Shown here: in pieces, positions 47,904 to 61,700 of the stretch | Numbering within the stretch: the first letter of the stretch is position 1 | Layout: each line of letters starts with the position of its first letter | NCBI GenBank assembly: GCA_013396655.1 | Contig: WBMV01002673.1 | Location: 249,637 to 313,636 of the forward strand | Length of the DNA stretch: 64,000 nucleotides | DNA from: Campylorhamphus procurvoides | Taxonomy: Eukaryota > Chordata > Aves > Passeriformes > Dendrocolaptidae | Direction: 5' to 3' | Notes under the pieces: model-generated | What the model saw: the letters and a program-made list of their open reading frames with translations, nothing else | Database searches by the model: none | Told to the model about the DNA's origin: nothing | Made by a program: the position numbers and the translations under genes

Positions 47904-50900
47904 GTTCCCTGCTTGTCTCTTCACATAAGGATTTATTTTTTCTTTGTATATTTTGCCAGTGGGAGCTGGAGGGTGACAGGGCAATTGCAATCCCTTTCTT
48001 TGAATATTCTGTGGGATCTCAGCTTTGCCTATTGCATCCCAAAGAGAGCAAAAGCAAAAGATCTGGAAAGCTTTTAGTATCACAGAACTGTCAGCATTTC
48101 TTCCTTTGTCTGCTCCATTTAACCTGATGATGTTTTTATCATCAATTAGCTCAAACACAGAAACACCATACCTCTCAGTCACCTGTGTGACACAGGTACT
48201 GGGGTTCAAATTCCCCTTGTCAGTCTTTCTGAGAAGCTGGGCTTGTTGTGGATCCTGTTATTCCAGTCACCCAGAGCTGACACAAAAGGTATGTATCACA
48301 GACAGAGAAAACCAAAAAGTAAATTCCTCCCACTCCATGCTTAGGCTCAGTATACCTGTTACTATATGTGTATCCTCCTTATGCCAGACACAACAAAGGC
48401 AGAACAGTTGTAGAGAGGGATAGAAATGGGATAGATAATACAGAAAATTCATAGGGAAAAAGTTGGTACAATAAAGATTCACTCTGGGAAGACAAAGTGT
48501 TCCTTCCGGAGAATTCCCTGAAGGGAGGAATAGTAGCAATAGATTTGAAAACAAACAAGAAATTTAAAAAAAAAAATAAATCCAATCACATACTCTATAT
48601 TTAAAAATTAAAAAGACTACCAGATGCAATTACATTCATGATTAAAAGATCTAACAGAAGCGTATTTAAATTCATTAACTTATTCTACACTTTCCTACCT
48701 CAGGAGACCAGCTGCTCCTGGAATACAGGGCAGCAAAATACAAACTACATCTTGCTTGTATTTGATCAAAACCTTTTCAGAGTTCCAATGATCTGGCTGT
48801 TAACATCTCTTAGGTGATAATTAGGCTCTTGGGGTAGGAAACATTGTTTGGGAGAGAAAATGCAGTGTGGAAACACAAGTAACGGAGCCTTCTGTCTTCC
48901 TGAGGAGTAATTTATTCCACTGTATAAAATAGGCAGGGAAGGGCGAAATGAGACCATTTTCACAGGGAGTCTCATTTTGCCTGTGTATAGCAGCAATCAG
49001 CAGATGCTCATGTCTGTGTAAACTGTTTACTTTAGGTTTGTCCATTTCTTGCAACATATGTTTTAACCAAGAGATTTCAGCACAGTGTGGATCACAAGCA
49101 CAGCTCTCCTCTGAAAACAGACACCACATGGTTTTCCCATCACTGCTTGGCAGATGTTTGGTAGCAGGCACCAGCTGGGGGTAAGCAGGTACTTCTCCTG
49201 GTTCCTGTCTCCCCAAGCAGGAACCCTTCCCCCTATTGCCATATTTCTGGGATAATCCTTCCTATTGCTCCAAACCTCAAAAAAATACATGTTTAAGCCC
49301 ATTACAACATGAGATCACTTCCCTGAGTGGAACCTGGAATTCAGTCTGAGCTGAAGCTGCTTACAGCAAAACTCAAACATATTTCACGCAATACCTGTGC
49401 TGTGCATGTAACCTTGAAAATAATGGGACTATATTTTGTGAGGAACTTACATGAAGTGGTGAATATTTTCTTTCTACAGTACTAAGTTTCAGAGAAAATG
49501 AAGATTATTTGCATAGAAGAGCAAAATGCCCATTATTACAATGAACACACAAACCTTTATAGATGAGACTTCCGATGGCGCTTACTGAAATGGGGTGCTT
49601 AAGTCCCATACACAGATGGGCTTTTTTCGTGTCATTGAGGAGACTGTGAAGGCTGCTGTGAGTCTTGAGATTGGGAACTGAAGATGGTGGATGGTAGATT
49701 TATGAATCACATCCCAATTTTTTAACCCAAAGAAGCTTCAACACCTTTTACTACCCTTTCCCTTCATAAAAATGTTACCAGTTATCCTTGACAACTGATA
49801 GCTCCATCTGCACTTTTATTCATCCCAAGTGAATATATGGATTTTCTTTAACCACAGCCTTTCATCTGTTTAAGCCTTTAGGAGTAGCAAAATATGCTGG
49901 GAGAAAAACTCAGAGTGATGCTCATGAAAGGGTAGGGAGGACAAGATAAGAAACGAGCTTGAGATGACTTGTGATTACATTTGTTAAGTTAAAATTTGAT
50001 TAAATTTGTTAGATTAAATTTGCAAAATTACTTAGAGTATTATATCAGCCTTGAGTTCACCATCAGGTCAACCTGGTTATAAAACAAAGGGCTTCTATTT
50101 CAAAGAGGTGAAACAGAAAAATATTAGACATTTTCTCTTTTAAAACCAGTTTGTGTATGAGAGGATGTTCTGGCTACAGATGGCATAATTGGTTCTCTTT
50201 TGGATGAACATCTGGGGAGAGGTTAGCTGCATATACTATCATCCATAAGCTTTGTTTTTAGAATTGTACGTACTATAATCTGAGCTTTCCTTTTTGCAGC
50301 CTGAACACCTCAGAGATGGATTGTCACTTTTAACTGACTGAACATGCCTGTAACACCAACAGAGAACTGCTCTTCTTACCAGTGTTTTCCTGGGCATCAG
50401 TGCTGACCTCTCCATTCCTTCCTGTGCTTGCCTCTTGCACTCAGCTCAAGCTGATCCAGCCACTGTTGGTTTGCTGAAATCTTTCTGCCTGTCTCGTACA
50501 TCACAGCTGCTACATACTTCTGCCAAATTTTCATTCCATAAGGGCACAATCCAAACTCAAGGGAAAGATCTGCACTGGCTCCTAGGGATTTTGGATCCCA
50601 CTACACCTGCCTGCCTGCCAAATGCCTTCCTTGAAGACAATGCAAACGCTGTGTATGAGCTCTCTTATGAAAGAGTGACAACTGCTAGGGAAGGACACAT
50701 GAGGAAACACGTAGGGAGGGCCAGACTGATGAGGGCACACAGGGCTGAAGGCACGATTTTGGAAGGAGGGATGCCTCCGAGGGGCTGTGGCCCATGGAGG
50801 ACTCACGCCAGGGCAGGACTTTCCTGAAGGAATGCCGCCTGCTTGTGACCCATGCTGGGGAGCAGCAGTGACAAGGGCAGGGTAGCAGAGAGAACTAGTA

Positions 50901-51890
50901 AGAGCTGTTTAACTGAGGGCATATATTCCCAAACCATGTTCAAAGAAATCTTCTGAAAATCACTGGGAGGTTCCCTTTCTGTGCCCCCACCAACTCCCTT
51001 AGTCTATGTCTACACCATCAGATCAGAAACTCTCATCTAGGTGGGATAACCAGTTTGTCCTGAGGTCCAGAAGTGCCCCAGTCCCCCCGTGCTGTGGTTT
51101 CAATGGGCTGGAGGAGAGCTGCAGGCTGCTCTAGGCAGGTAGCATGTTAGCATGACAGGGGGATCAGGGTACAAGGAATTGCCACAAAACACACATATTC
51201 GATGCCTTAGCCAGAACCAGAGTATCAAACATCCTTTGGAAGGGCAATTTGAGAAAAAAAAAATATTGTCAAGCCTTGTTTAGGGAGCCAAATACTGTTT
51301 TCTCCCCAGAATTATGTCTTATTTGCCATTATCACAATGTCAACCCTCTATGCCCAGTTTGTCACCTGAGTCTCTGGTGATCTCATTGCCTCCCAGCAAT
51401 TCAACAGCACCAAGAAAACCAAATACTTCTCCCTTGCTAATTCACTAAGAAGTTAAAAGGCAGGAAATAAATGCCTCAGTAGAAAGTTGAGGCGTGTCAG
51501 TTCAGTCAGTACTCTGCCCTGAACACACCAGTCAGTCAGTCCATTCACATGGCATTTACTGACCCTAAATTTCTGCCTGTCCACATGTACATGCAAAGTG
51601 GGTTTTATACTGTTTGTGGCTGACAGTCATAAAAGCAATGAATTGCCAGATTTAGGCATTCAGAAAATTTGACTCAGGCCCCTGGAAAACCACTGGACCA
51701 GCTGAAAAATTCCACCACATCAAGCTGACCTCATTCTGTTTTACTCCAAGTATTCTGGCAGGGCAGCCCAGGATCCTTCCAGATCCAAGTAATTCGCTCT
51801 AGTAACTACAAGAAAGCTGTGGGAGATGTCCTCTGCCAAAGCTCCTTCCCTCCCAGCAGTGATGCCTTTGTTCATGGGCAAGCAGTCATG
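47904..51890 (-). other. HS6ST1 intron 1, middle part
   Basis: No gene, RNA or mobile element recognised between the CR1 copy and the LTR-like sequence. Confidence 0.6.
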
Positions 51891-51971
51891 ATTTATGCTA
51901 GTTGTGGCACAGTTCTGTAAGAGACTGTTCTGTCTCTAACTGGCTAGGATGTTCTTACATTGACCAGGGCA

Positions 51972-52097
51972 NNNNNNNNNNNNNNNNNNNNNNNNNNNNN
52001 NNNNNNNNNNNNNNNNNNNNNNNNNNNNNNNNNNNNNNNNNNNNNNNNNNNNNNNNNNNNNNNNNNNNNNNNNNNNNNNNNNNNNNNNNNNNNNNNN
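51972..52097. other. Assembly gap, 126 N
   Basis: Undetermined bases inside the LTR-like element, directly next to a 26-bp tandem repeat that probably caused the gap. Confidence 0.99.
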
Positions 52098-52102
52098 GGT
52101 GA

Positions 52103-52165
52103 CACAAAATGGCAGACACCATGGTGGGCACAAAATGGCCAGCCCCAAGGGGACCACAAAATGGC
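52103..52165 (+). repeat. 26-bp tandem repeat with CACAAAATGGC core
   Basis: CACAAAATGGC occurs at 52103-52113, 52129-52139 and 52155-52165, exactly 26 bp apart, running up to the N gap. The core resembles the YY1 motif (AAnATGGCnGC), best in the third copy. More copies probably lie in the gap. Confidence 0.85.
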
Positions 52166-52624
52166 CGGCCCAGCCCTGGCTCTCTCTGCAGGGCAGGGCT
52201 GTCCCTACCGACCCGGGTGACATTTCTGGGCTGCTGGTGGGCATTTTGAGGAGCCCTCAGGGTGTGACTGACAGCAAAACAGCAGGAAAATGGTGACATT
52301 TCTCCCTGCCTGGGCACCAGTGGCCCAGCCGATCCACAGCCTGGGGGAGCTGGCCTGGAGCCGAGATACCCCATGGCCGCCCAGCAGAGGGTACAGAAGG
52401 CCGTGCTGTCCTACCATTTCCATCTTGGCTTACCCAGGGTGTAAGCCTGGCTGCTGGTCCCGCTCCTCCTCCTGCCTCTCCTCTCTGTTGTCCTTCACCC
52501 TGCCGGCCTCTCCTCTTCCTCACCTCCCCATCCTGCCGTACCTGGTTCCCTTCCCCCGAAGTCCTTCCCACAGGTGGTGGTAATTCTTTTCCTCGTTCCA
52601 GCCTGCCCCTTTTTCTGTTCTCTC

Positions 52625-52630
52625 AATAAA
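52625..52630 (+). terminator. LTR poly(A) signal
   Basis: AATAAA followed by TCTGTTTGAGACC in the R/U5-like part of the candidate LTR, as expected for a retroviral polyadenylation site. Confidence 0.5.
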
Positions 52631-52690
52631 GTCAGGATCTGTTTGAGACCCAACATAAGGAGTTGCGTGCCTGAGTCCCGCCTTCAGAGC

Positions 52691-55600
52691 AATCAATTTA
52701 AAAGAACCTGGTTACAATTTCCAACCGGATTATAACAAGTTCTGCTCTATTTTAGGATTTCTAGAAGCTGTTAAAAACTAATATCCTCTCACTCCATCCT
52801 GCTAGAACCTTATTTATCACTCTGACTCCTGCACAGCAACACTTCTCTCTGCCCTTTCTCTACTATGGTATAAATTTTGGATGACCCTAAGGGATTGTAA
52901 GCACATGGGTGCAGTGCATCAGACTACACAGCGACAGGGAAAGGCTTAAGCAATTGGGACTGCCAGGCAGGGGGGAATTGTGCTCATTAGAAGGAAAAGG
53001 AACAGCAAATAGCCAGCGACAAAAATGCACAGATCCTCAAGCAGAAGCCCTCGCTGAAACAGCGCTATAAAATGCACCAATTTAGTAATAGAAAATTCAT
53101 TTTCTGAATGTATTCAGTGTCGTCTGCTGACTTGTGGCATTTTGGGTACATTTTTACAACTGTTTGCACTACAGTCACCATTAATTACAAGCATGTCTAT
53201 TTAACTCAACTTGGCCCTGTGTCTCACAAACAGAACGCTTACTAATGAAGCTCGATGACCAAGTTGTGTCCCAAATGGCACTTGGTTATCCACAAGGTGG
53301 TGCAAGGACAAAAACAGTGCATGTAGAGAGTTGGCAAATAGGAAATAAGGGGAATATTTTGGCTTACAGAATCTGCACATTAAGGAGTGACGCTTAAGAC
53401 AGGGTGGCTTGATGATCAAACACCAGTCTGCATTCCGTGGGCCAGCATTAGAAATCCTTACCTACACTCTTAGTACACCCACATATGACTGCCCATGTCA
53501 TAAGTGTTTTTAAAGATAAGCAAATGCTAATGACAAATTAGATGTGGGACCAAGAATAGGCACCTGGAAAGGAAACTTTTCAAAATCATTGGACTAATTA
53601 GGTTACATTATTTCTAAATGTCAACTATTGCTACTGAACTGTTCCCATATGAACAACTGAACTTTGTACTAAAATACCTCTTTACCTGCATACATGGGTA
53701 CAAGGAGGAACTCAGCCTCTTCCAGGGCAGCTTCTTTCTCAGGCTGGAGTCCACTGAAGGAAATGAATCTCTCTCCAAATCTAACAGGTTTACCTCACAA
53801 ACGGCACCAGTCTTCATACAGGGGCAATCCACTGGTTCAAAAAGCCATGGAATACAACTGCTCATGGAACTGTCACTTGGTATAAAGCATCTGTATGCCA
53901 TGAAACATGACTGATCACCAACCTGCTCTGCCTCCAAGCACTATGGCATATCCATGGCTACAGCCAAGAAATGCACAGTACAGGTCAAGAAAGGGCCAGA
54001 GGTAGCTGCCAATGCCCTCTGATCACAAATCTGCCTTATGCTTAGTAGTAAATGTCAGTAGGATAGAAGTTGGCTTAAGTTTATGGGCTGTCAGGGGCTT
54101 CTGTGGGCCAATAAAGCACCAGGGGATCAGTGGTGACATGCAGAGAAACCCAGTCTGACTCCCTTAAATTACCATTGGGAGCCACCATACAAACTCCAGG
54201 ATGCAAGAGAGCTCCCCTCTGCTGAGATGATAATTCAGGGATCAATTGCACTGCTGGAAGTCCCTGCCCCAGCACCAATGCGGATCAAAGTGAGCACCAC
54301 AAGGTTCCTGTCTCTGTCTGGAAGGGCAATGGAGTGTCCACCTGGTGCCGAACCATGGTGTGATGGCAAACACACTGATCACACCACACACATCTCTGAG
54401 CCACCCATTCCATGCACAGCTCACTGTTTTGCTCTCAGACCATCAATATTCCTTCCGCTTATTGTGCACATTCACACACAAAGAGAAAATAGACAAAGAC
54501 AAATTTTCCCTGCTTCTCATTACTGAAATTTTCCTTGCAGCTCACTAATCTTCACTAATTCTCTCTCAGGTATGAGCACTCCCAGCAGCAGGTTTCCAGC
54601 AGTAAATTAGACAAGCTAAATTACTGGAAGTTTACCAAAGGAAAAGGAAATAAAGACCTCAAACACCTTGTAGACTTTTCTCTCTCTCAAACCAGTAGCT
54701 TGTTTATCCTATTAATAATAAAACAGGCTGAAGGATGTAATTAATGTCAAGCACAATTCAATTCCATTACCTTGAGGTACTCAATTCAAAACCAGAAATC
54801 CTGACTTTGAAACAACATAAACACAAAAACACAAGAAAACTTTTATAGGTACGATTTCCTAATTTAGGAATGTCCATGTGCAATGTAAGCTGCTCAGCAA
54901 ATTGAGCTGAAAGCTAATGAAGGGCAGAACTATTTTACCTCACGTCTGACACTGTTCCACCAGGTTATTTCTCTGCAGCAAGGCAAAACATTCTGCAGAG
55001 GAGAATGAGCATGCTAAGGAGAAGAGAGAAGGGAGAAGATTTTGCACTGGGGATTTTTTGCTAAAATGGAAAGGAAGCTATTTCTGGTGAAGTGGACTCT
55101 CCCACACACATGATTAATGGATAAATAGTGTAAGAAAAATGTCTCCATCCCAAGGCAGACCCAATTATGTTCTGCATTAGCTGAAACATATGGGAACATT
55201 TCAGTATAAACAAAAACTGCACTGTATGAGCTTTTTTCTATGAGCTTTCCAGTTCATTTAACCCTTGCTATGGTGAACATTAAGAACAGCCTGAGATTAC
55301 TGGTGTAACGCTCCACTGTGTATTTTCTGGCTCAGATAATGCAGCAGTATCTCCCAGCTTTTATACTGATAAACTGGAAGCCTGCTTGCATTTTAAAACC
55401 CTGTAGATCCTTTTCTTTATGCCAAATTTTCCAGCTGAAAGAAGTGGATATTACTTTGGGCTTCTTGAGAGCACCCATGTTGAACAACAGCCAGATTTTT
55501 GAACAGAAGGATGTAAATGTAACTGTAAACTGTAAAATCATCTTTTTGAGTTTAGAAGAAAATACGATATCGATGTTGATCAGGAGAAGGGAAGGGGCCT

Positions 55601-55693
55601 TCTCCCTCAAAAAAACCCCACCCAAGTCCCTTAAATTTAGAACAAACTTTAATTAGGAAAATGTATAGAAAAGGATAACAGTTCTTAACTACA
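52691..55693 (-). other. HS6ST1 intron 1, between LTR and microsatellite
   Basis: No gene recognised. Minus-strand open frames around 53614-53937 have no recognisable domain. Confidence 0.6.

Positions 55694-55757
<64 letters not shown>
55694..55757. repeat. (ATCT)16 tetranucleotide microsatellite
   Basis: 64 bases of uninterrupted ATCT repeats (GATA on the other strand). The perfect array suggests it is length-polymorphic. Confidence 0.98.
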
Positions 55758-55758
<1 letters not shown>

Positions 55759-58700
55759 CAGAAAAGAAGAACTGGACAAACCAGTCTGTAATCAACACTT
55801 TGAATGAAAGTTTCTGTTCCCTTTGGGTGCAATTACATTTACGGATAGCAGGTGGCAATGTCGCACCCCGGCTGGCTGCAGGGTCAGCTCTCAGGGATGC
55901 AGTGAAGGCACCGGTGGGTCCTGATGATGGAAAACGTGGCAGCCCTGAGTGGGTAGAGGACAACGTGGAACCCCTTTCCATGGTATGGAGTAGGTGTACG
56001 TTCCCATCCTTTGTTCGAGAGGAGACACATTGGGCCGGGGGGGCAGAGGGTGGAAGCAGCAGCAGCTTCTCTGCCAGTGGTGGTCCCGTCAGGGAAAGGG
56101 ATCCATCACAAATCCAAGGAACAAGGTGCCCAGAGCTAGGGGTTGGAAGAGAGGAGTCAAGCCGAAAAAGGGATGCCGGAAGAAATAAAAAAAACCCCCA
56201 AAATGACAAAACCTCTCTCCCTTCCCCCTCACCACTTAGGTGGGAATGTGGGTGCTCAGCCACCCCTTCTGTTGACCAACAGTAGAGGTTGGGCATCAGC
56301 TTCAAACTCTGTGTTGGCAGGAAAAGGAACTCCATAGCAGATTCTGAAACTGTAATATCAGCTATGGGAAAAAAAGTTATTTGTGTGAGCTTAGGCTCTC
56401 AAATTACTTGTTTGCTTCCAAAAATGCTGCCATTGGGTAATTCCTAGATTTTGCTCCCCTTTCCAGACTGTGCCCTTTCACCCTCACACTGGGCTTGCAG
56501 AAGCACTTTTGCCTGGTCACAGCAGTGAACCCCAGTGGTCATGGTGAGTCATGATGACACAAACCTCTGCTAAGGTTCAGGCATCCCTGGGGTTCCTGAG
56601 CATGAATCATTGACTTGCCCTTTCATCTTCTTGCCAAGGCATGCCCTGCTGAGATGATCAGCTGCTCCATCACTTTTTTGGTCAGGTAGATCAGGAGCTA
56701 TCAAGATTTAGACAGTTTTCTTATGTTAACTAATCTACTTATGTTTCAATACTAATGCTTGCTATGCCAACTAGTTTACTTTTCTCTTTGAGAGCCCACT
56801 GACATTAAATCAGCAAATGTACCTCAAAACTCTCATATCCTCCTGACTGCCAGAACAAGCAAACACCAACAGCTTGGATATGGCTGTAATGAAAAGCTTT
56901 GGGGTTATATTTTCATACAGTGTGTGCAACAAGAACGAAGACTCCCAAATCAAAGTGAAGGGTCCTTCTGCCATGGAAAACATGGAAAATCTCTTCAAGT
57001 TGATGACACAGTATCAAGGGACTGGATGCACACTCATTTTCATTTCCTGACCAAATCACAGTGAAACGAGGAACTTGTTCATCTCACTGTCATTAATAGA
57101 AAGTAAAGCCACAAAATATTGCAGTTTTGTCTTCTGAATTACAGGGGCAACTGGGCTCCTATGACTTAATTTTCCATTGAATTCGGCATGCATTCTTGAA
57201 ATAACCTTATTTCAATTAACAATTTCCAGCAATGCTCAACCCAGTACAACCAAGTGAATTTTCTACAATCCTTAGCCTGAGTTTGTCCAGCTTCATCAGT
57301 CTTTAGTCTGCTGTTTGCCTTACAGACTGTATATAAATGGCCCTTTAGACTTCAGCTTGCACAAACCATGCTCTTCAAGCTTCTTCTGGAGACCTGGTTC
57401 CCAGTCTTTTCCTTTCACGTAATTTTTCAATGAATCCTACCCTATTTATTTCTGCTTTCTCTGACTGTGGGCACCAGAACTGAGGAGTGTGAGTGAATGT
57501 TACACTCAAAGCTGCAGGAGAGGAAGTCACAACTCCTGGGTGGATCCTTGCTGTGTATCTATAGTATAGCTCACAGAGGAGGATCCTGGCAGCAGACCCC
57601 ACTAATATTCCCTGGCCCACTTCAGATGAGGATGAGCCCCATGCTGCTGTGTTTGGGATAGAGTGCCCATAAACTGACCCCATCTTAATGAACAGATTGA
57701 TATTCTCAAAAAGACCATAAATGAAGTAACTATAATGATGGAAATACTGATGAGATATTCTGAACAAATTTCACATTGTGCTACACAGTGGAACAAGGAA
57801 CTAAAACTGCTCAGGACTGAAAATGAGATGTTACAGCATTTGGCATCTGGATCAGGAGTTCAAATCAGATGGAGGAGGGTAATGAATAAAGCCTCATTAT
57901 CATCTAGCAGCCACTAACGAGTGTCAGGAACTAGATAAATACAGGACTTTGCTGACTAGAAACGGCAGCTCCTATTTTAGCAAGAGCTGTCTTTGTAAGA
58001 AGGTCTGGAAAAATGTGCCCAAATTCTGAAACCAAGTGATCCTCAGGTACAAAATTCTTGCACGATGGCAAGTGAGGGGCAGTGACTCTGTTTGTAGGTC
58101 ACATGCTTATAACCAGACTGGAAAAAGAGTAAGGAGAAATGGTTAATATTTAGTCACCATGAAGTCCTTCACTGCTCCAGTCCAGAGGGCAAACACACAG
58201 GGTTGCTGCCACAGGCACCAGTTTCTCCAAAAGCCATGGAGGGGCAGATGTGCCCAACTTCTCACACTGAGCCAGCAGGGAGGTGAGCAGTGGTACCTTC
58301 TGAGGGAACCCATGGCACAGCTGCTGGTGCTGCTCCAAGCTGGGAAGTGCAGAAGCCCACAGGCCTTTGCAACCATCAGTTTTGATGAGTTTATTTTGGC
58401 TGCCAGGGACAGGGGAGGTCAGTCTGCAACTGTCCTCCAAGTTGCAGTCTCATAAATATAATTGCATTCTCACTTTTAAAGAGGACTTTCACTCCATAAA
58501 CACGTCTTTCTCAAAGATCTGTGACACAAATGAGTGTGCCCATTCTCCCTCCAAGTGTGGACTGCTCTGACAGTTCTGTGACACAAAGCAAATCCCCCCC
58601 CACCCCTGTGTGCTCTGCCCTCAGTTTGTCTGCCTGAGAGGTTTTCACCCTTCTTTACTAAACTTTCTTTTTGGCTACCTTTTCTTTCTTACATGAAGCA

Positions 58701-61700
58701 CAAGCCCAGTAATACTCAAGAAGATGACAATACCAGACCTACAGTGTTCGAGTCAGCAAAAGCACTAATGAAATGCTTTTCCTTGTCCCTGACCTGCAGT
58801 GCTGCCAGTTATGGCACTCTTCACACAGTCTGAGTTCACTTCCAAATGTATCATCATCTTGGCTGAGGCAGGCTCTTTGACCTGAGAATCACACCTCAAG
58901 TCCTTACCCCTCAGAGCAGACTGGCTGCTAAGGACAAGCCTTGCTTGGTTTGCAGACAGAATTCCCTAACTAACTCCCACAGATACCTTTCATGTGAGGA
59001 TTAATAGAGCAAGGGATCATGCATTTCACTGCTTTGTCATTTCACTAGCTGTTGGCACCAAGAGAAAGAAAGTCAGAAGCATTCCTGGGCAGAAGAACCC
59101 TGCTGCAGAATTTGCAGCAGAGGATGGCAACCAGAGGCAGCTCATATGTGGCCTGTGTAGCTCTGCTGGAGCACTAGGGACAGGCTTGGAAAGAGGAGCA
59201 GAACTTTTATAGTTATTAAAAATACTGTAAGAATCATCTCATAACCTTTTCTCCCTATTCCTTAGTTAAACTTTCCTTGATGACCTTTCCCACTCCTTCT
59301 GAGGTGTGGTGTAAATCAGACATAAAATCACATCCATTCTGCACAAGCAAGCATTTCTCTACCATGGGTCTAACTCACTCTCTGGGTAACTGAGGACAGT
59401 AAGAAGTTAAATCCTTGAAACTACTGTTGCAAACAGCAACACTTGACATGGTGACCCCATACCAGGGTAATCTTGGATTCTGATCTAGTTAAACATCCCT
59501 GTCTAATAACTGCCTCAGGCTGTCAGACTGCAAAACTGCAAACCCCGGAAAATAAAGCAACATCACAATACAAAAGGATCTTACTCTTGTCATTTCTGGC
59601 TAAGAACCTACTCACCTTGAGCTGCCAGGTCAAAGAGGCAGGTAGGAAGAGCTGGGGATATGGATGACCAGGCAGGAACAGGTTGTGGTTTGTCTCTGAA
59701 TGAAAACCATTACCCTTCCAATGCTCTCAGCACTTTTTTTCCAGCCTGTTACACCTGCTCTGTAAGGTGTGCTGCTCTGCTCAGTGAGGTGGGCTTTACT
59801 GAGGGTATGAATCAGGTTCTGTCTTGCTTGGGCTTCACCTCTATGCTCACTACCCGGTCTGGGAAAAATTTAGATGATTTTTTCCTGAAGTATGCACGGG
59901 AAATCCCTGGATGGTGACATTTGGGGTTAGGAAAGGCAGCTCTGGGAGCACACAGCTCTTTCTGGAAGCCACATGCTGCCAGCATATTTGGGGAGAGAAC
60001 TGCAGGATAAGCAGGAGCCTGCAAGCAGAATGGTGTCACACATCAAGTGGTCCCTAGAAAGCACAGGAAAACTTAAGAGCAGCAGCTCTGAAATAAATTT
60101 AAAAAATGAGAAATCTGGAGTAAATTATTAAATAAACTGAGGCCCCACTTAAGGAGGGAAAATAATTCATGACAACTGGCCATATATCCCACTGGTGGGG
60201 GCCATGTTTCCTGGATCATGTTCTTCCTCTAGAAAATGGCTTATCAATGGATTAAGGCTTTGACAGCCACTCCCAGACCTGCCAGCTTGGGTTAGGATCT
60301 GCCTCACTATCAGACAGGGACTTGCTGAGCTGGAAAACCAGGCTGGACCAAACACAGGGCACCCACTGGACTCTGGGACCCCCAGACATCCTGCTCCAGT
60401 CTCATGCTGATCACAGCACAGCACCGTGTCAATCACTGGGATAGGATGGAAAAGTTAGAGCTTTTGAGGCCCATTTACCACATGACAGGTGTAAGAGTCA
60501 TTAAGAGAACTTTCTTCTGCTTTTCAACAGTGGCAGCAGTTCAAAAAGACCCTTAAAAATTCTTTTTTGTGCACAGTCCTAAGAGCTGCAACTATACACA
60601 CCCACTCCTGGATGGGATCCAGAAGTGTCAGCAACAGGCCTAGGGTTAAGTCTGTTCCCTTCTTACTGACAACAATAGTCTAAAGCTCCCCATGAAACTC
60701 TTTGTTCCATATCCTCTACAATGAGGCTGAATGAGACCCCAGGGAATCCCACAGTGATAATCCAGCTGCATGTAACTTGCCCGAGGGTCTGTGAATTAAC
60801 ATTTCCAGTCACTGGCTAGGTGAAAACTTTCCTCATAGCCATTTTTTGGCACTACAATGCCCATCAGAGCCTTGGGCATTCCTACAGTGGCCACACACTG
60901 TAATGTTTATTATGGCTTTTTACTCTGCACACACTTTGGTAGAGATCCAGTATATGATTCCTCTTACGACTGCTATGCTTTTCTGATCTTCTGTCAATTA
61001 ATTTACTTATAAATACACATCCCACCTCAAAGCCCACTTTAATGAAGAAACCCCAATATTCCTAACAAGTTTTCAGTCTATACCAAGCATGAATAACCTC
61101 ACCAAATCCCAGTAACCCTCACAGAGCTGATTTGATTTCTTGTGACACAAGTGCAGTTTCTGTCATTTTGCCTCCAGTGCTGGCATCCAGCCATAGTGGT
61201 GAGTCACTGACAGTTCCATTTCAAGGGTTAAATTTACATGTTTTACATAATGAGTACACATATTTTTCAGTTCCTACTAATGAAATTCATTGCGTCTCCT
61301 GTGACTCCACTGTCACTATGTAAATGGAGGCAACCTGCCATTGTTGAGAGAGGCACAAGGCTACCAGGTCCAACCCTCTGTCAATCACTCTTTGGGACAC
61401 AGCCAGGCCTTACAAGGGCTGCAGAGATGACCCAGACACTACAGCACATGCTTCTGGATCTCTGAGAGGGGCAAAGTATAAAGTTTGGAAAAATAATATT
61501 CTCTTCCAGGTCTGTCAGAGACCAGGACTGTCTCTGTGCAAGCTGGGAAGCATCAGGACTTCGCTGTTTGCCACTTGCTGGTTACATATAAAAGTGCTCA
61601 TTAAATAAAATTTCCTACTTTAGATTCTCTTGCTTATCTTCAGCAAAATTCTGTGCTTGGATATTGTCAGAAAATACATAGCCCTGCCTCCCACCATCTC

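Larger units (their letters stand above)
51900..52690 (+). mobile_element. Probable solo LTR of an endogenous retrovirus, interrupted by an N gap
   Basis: The sequence after the gap has LTR layout: a G/C-rich tandem-repeat U3-like segment (52098-52170), a C/T-rich stretch, an AATAAA at 52625-52630, and a short U5-like end (CTGAGTCCCGCC). It is more GC-rich than its flanks. No retroviral gag, pol or env frame is adjacent, so it would be a solo LTR, oriented + and antisense to HS6ST1. The exact 5' edge and target-site duplication could not be fixed. The family is unknown to me. Confidence 0.55.

Noticed and set aside
53614..54424. Minus-strand frames that might be retroelement remnants beside the LTR
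   Set aside because: No gag, protease, RT, integrase or env motif is recognisable. The frames are short and broken by stops.
55748..56335. 195-codon minus-strand and 161-codon plus-strand frames at the same place
   Set aside because: Both strands are open because of local GC content. Neither peptide resembles a known protein, and the minus frame begins inside the microsatellite flank.
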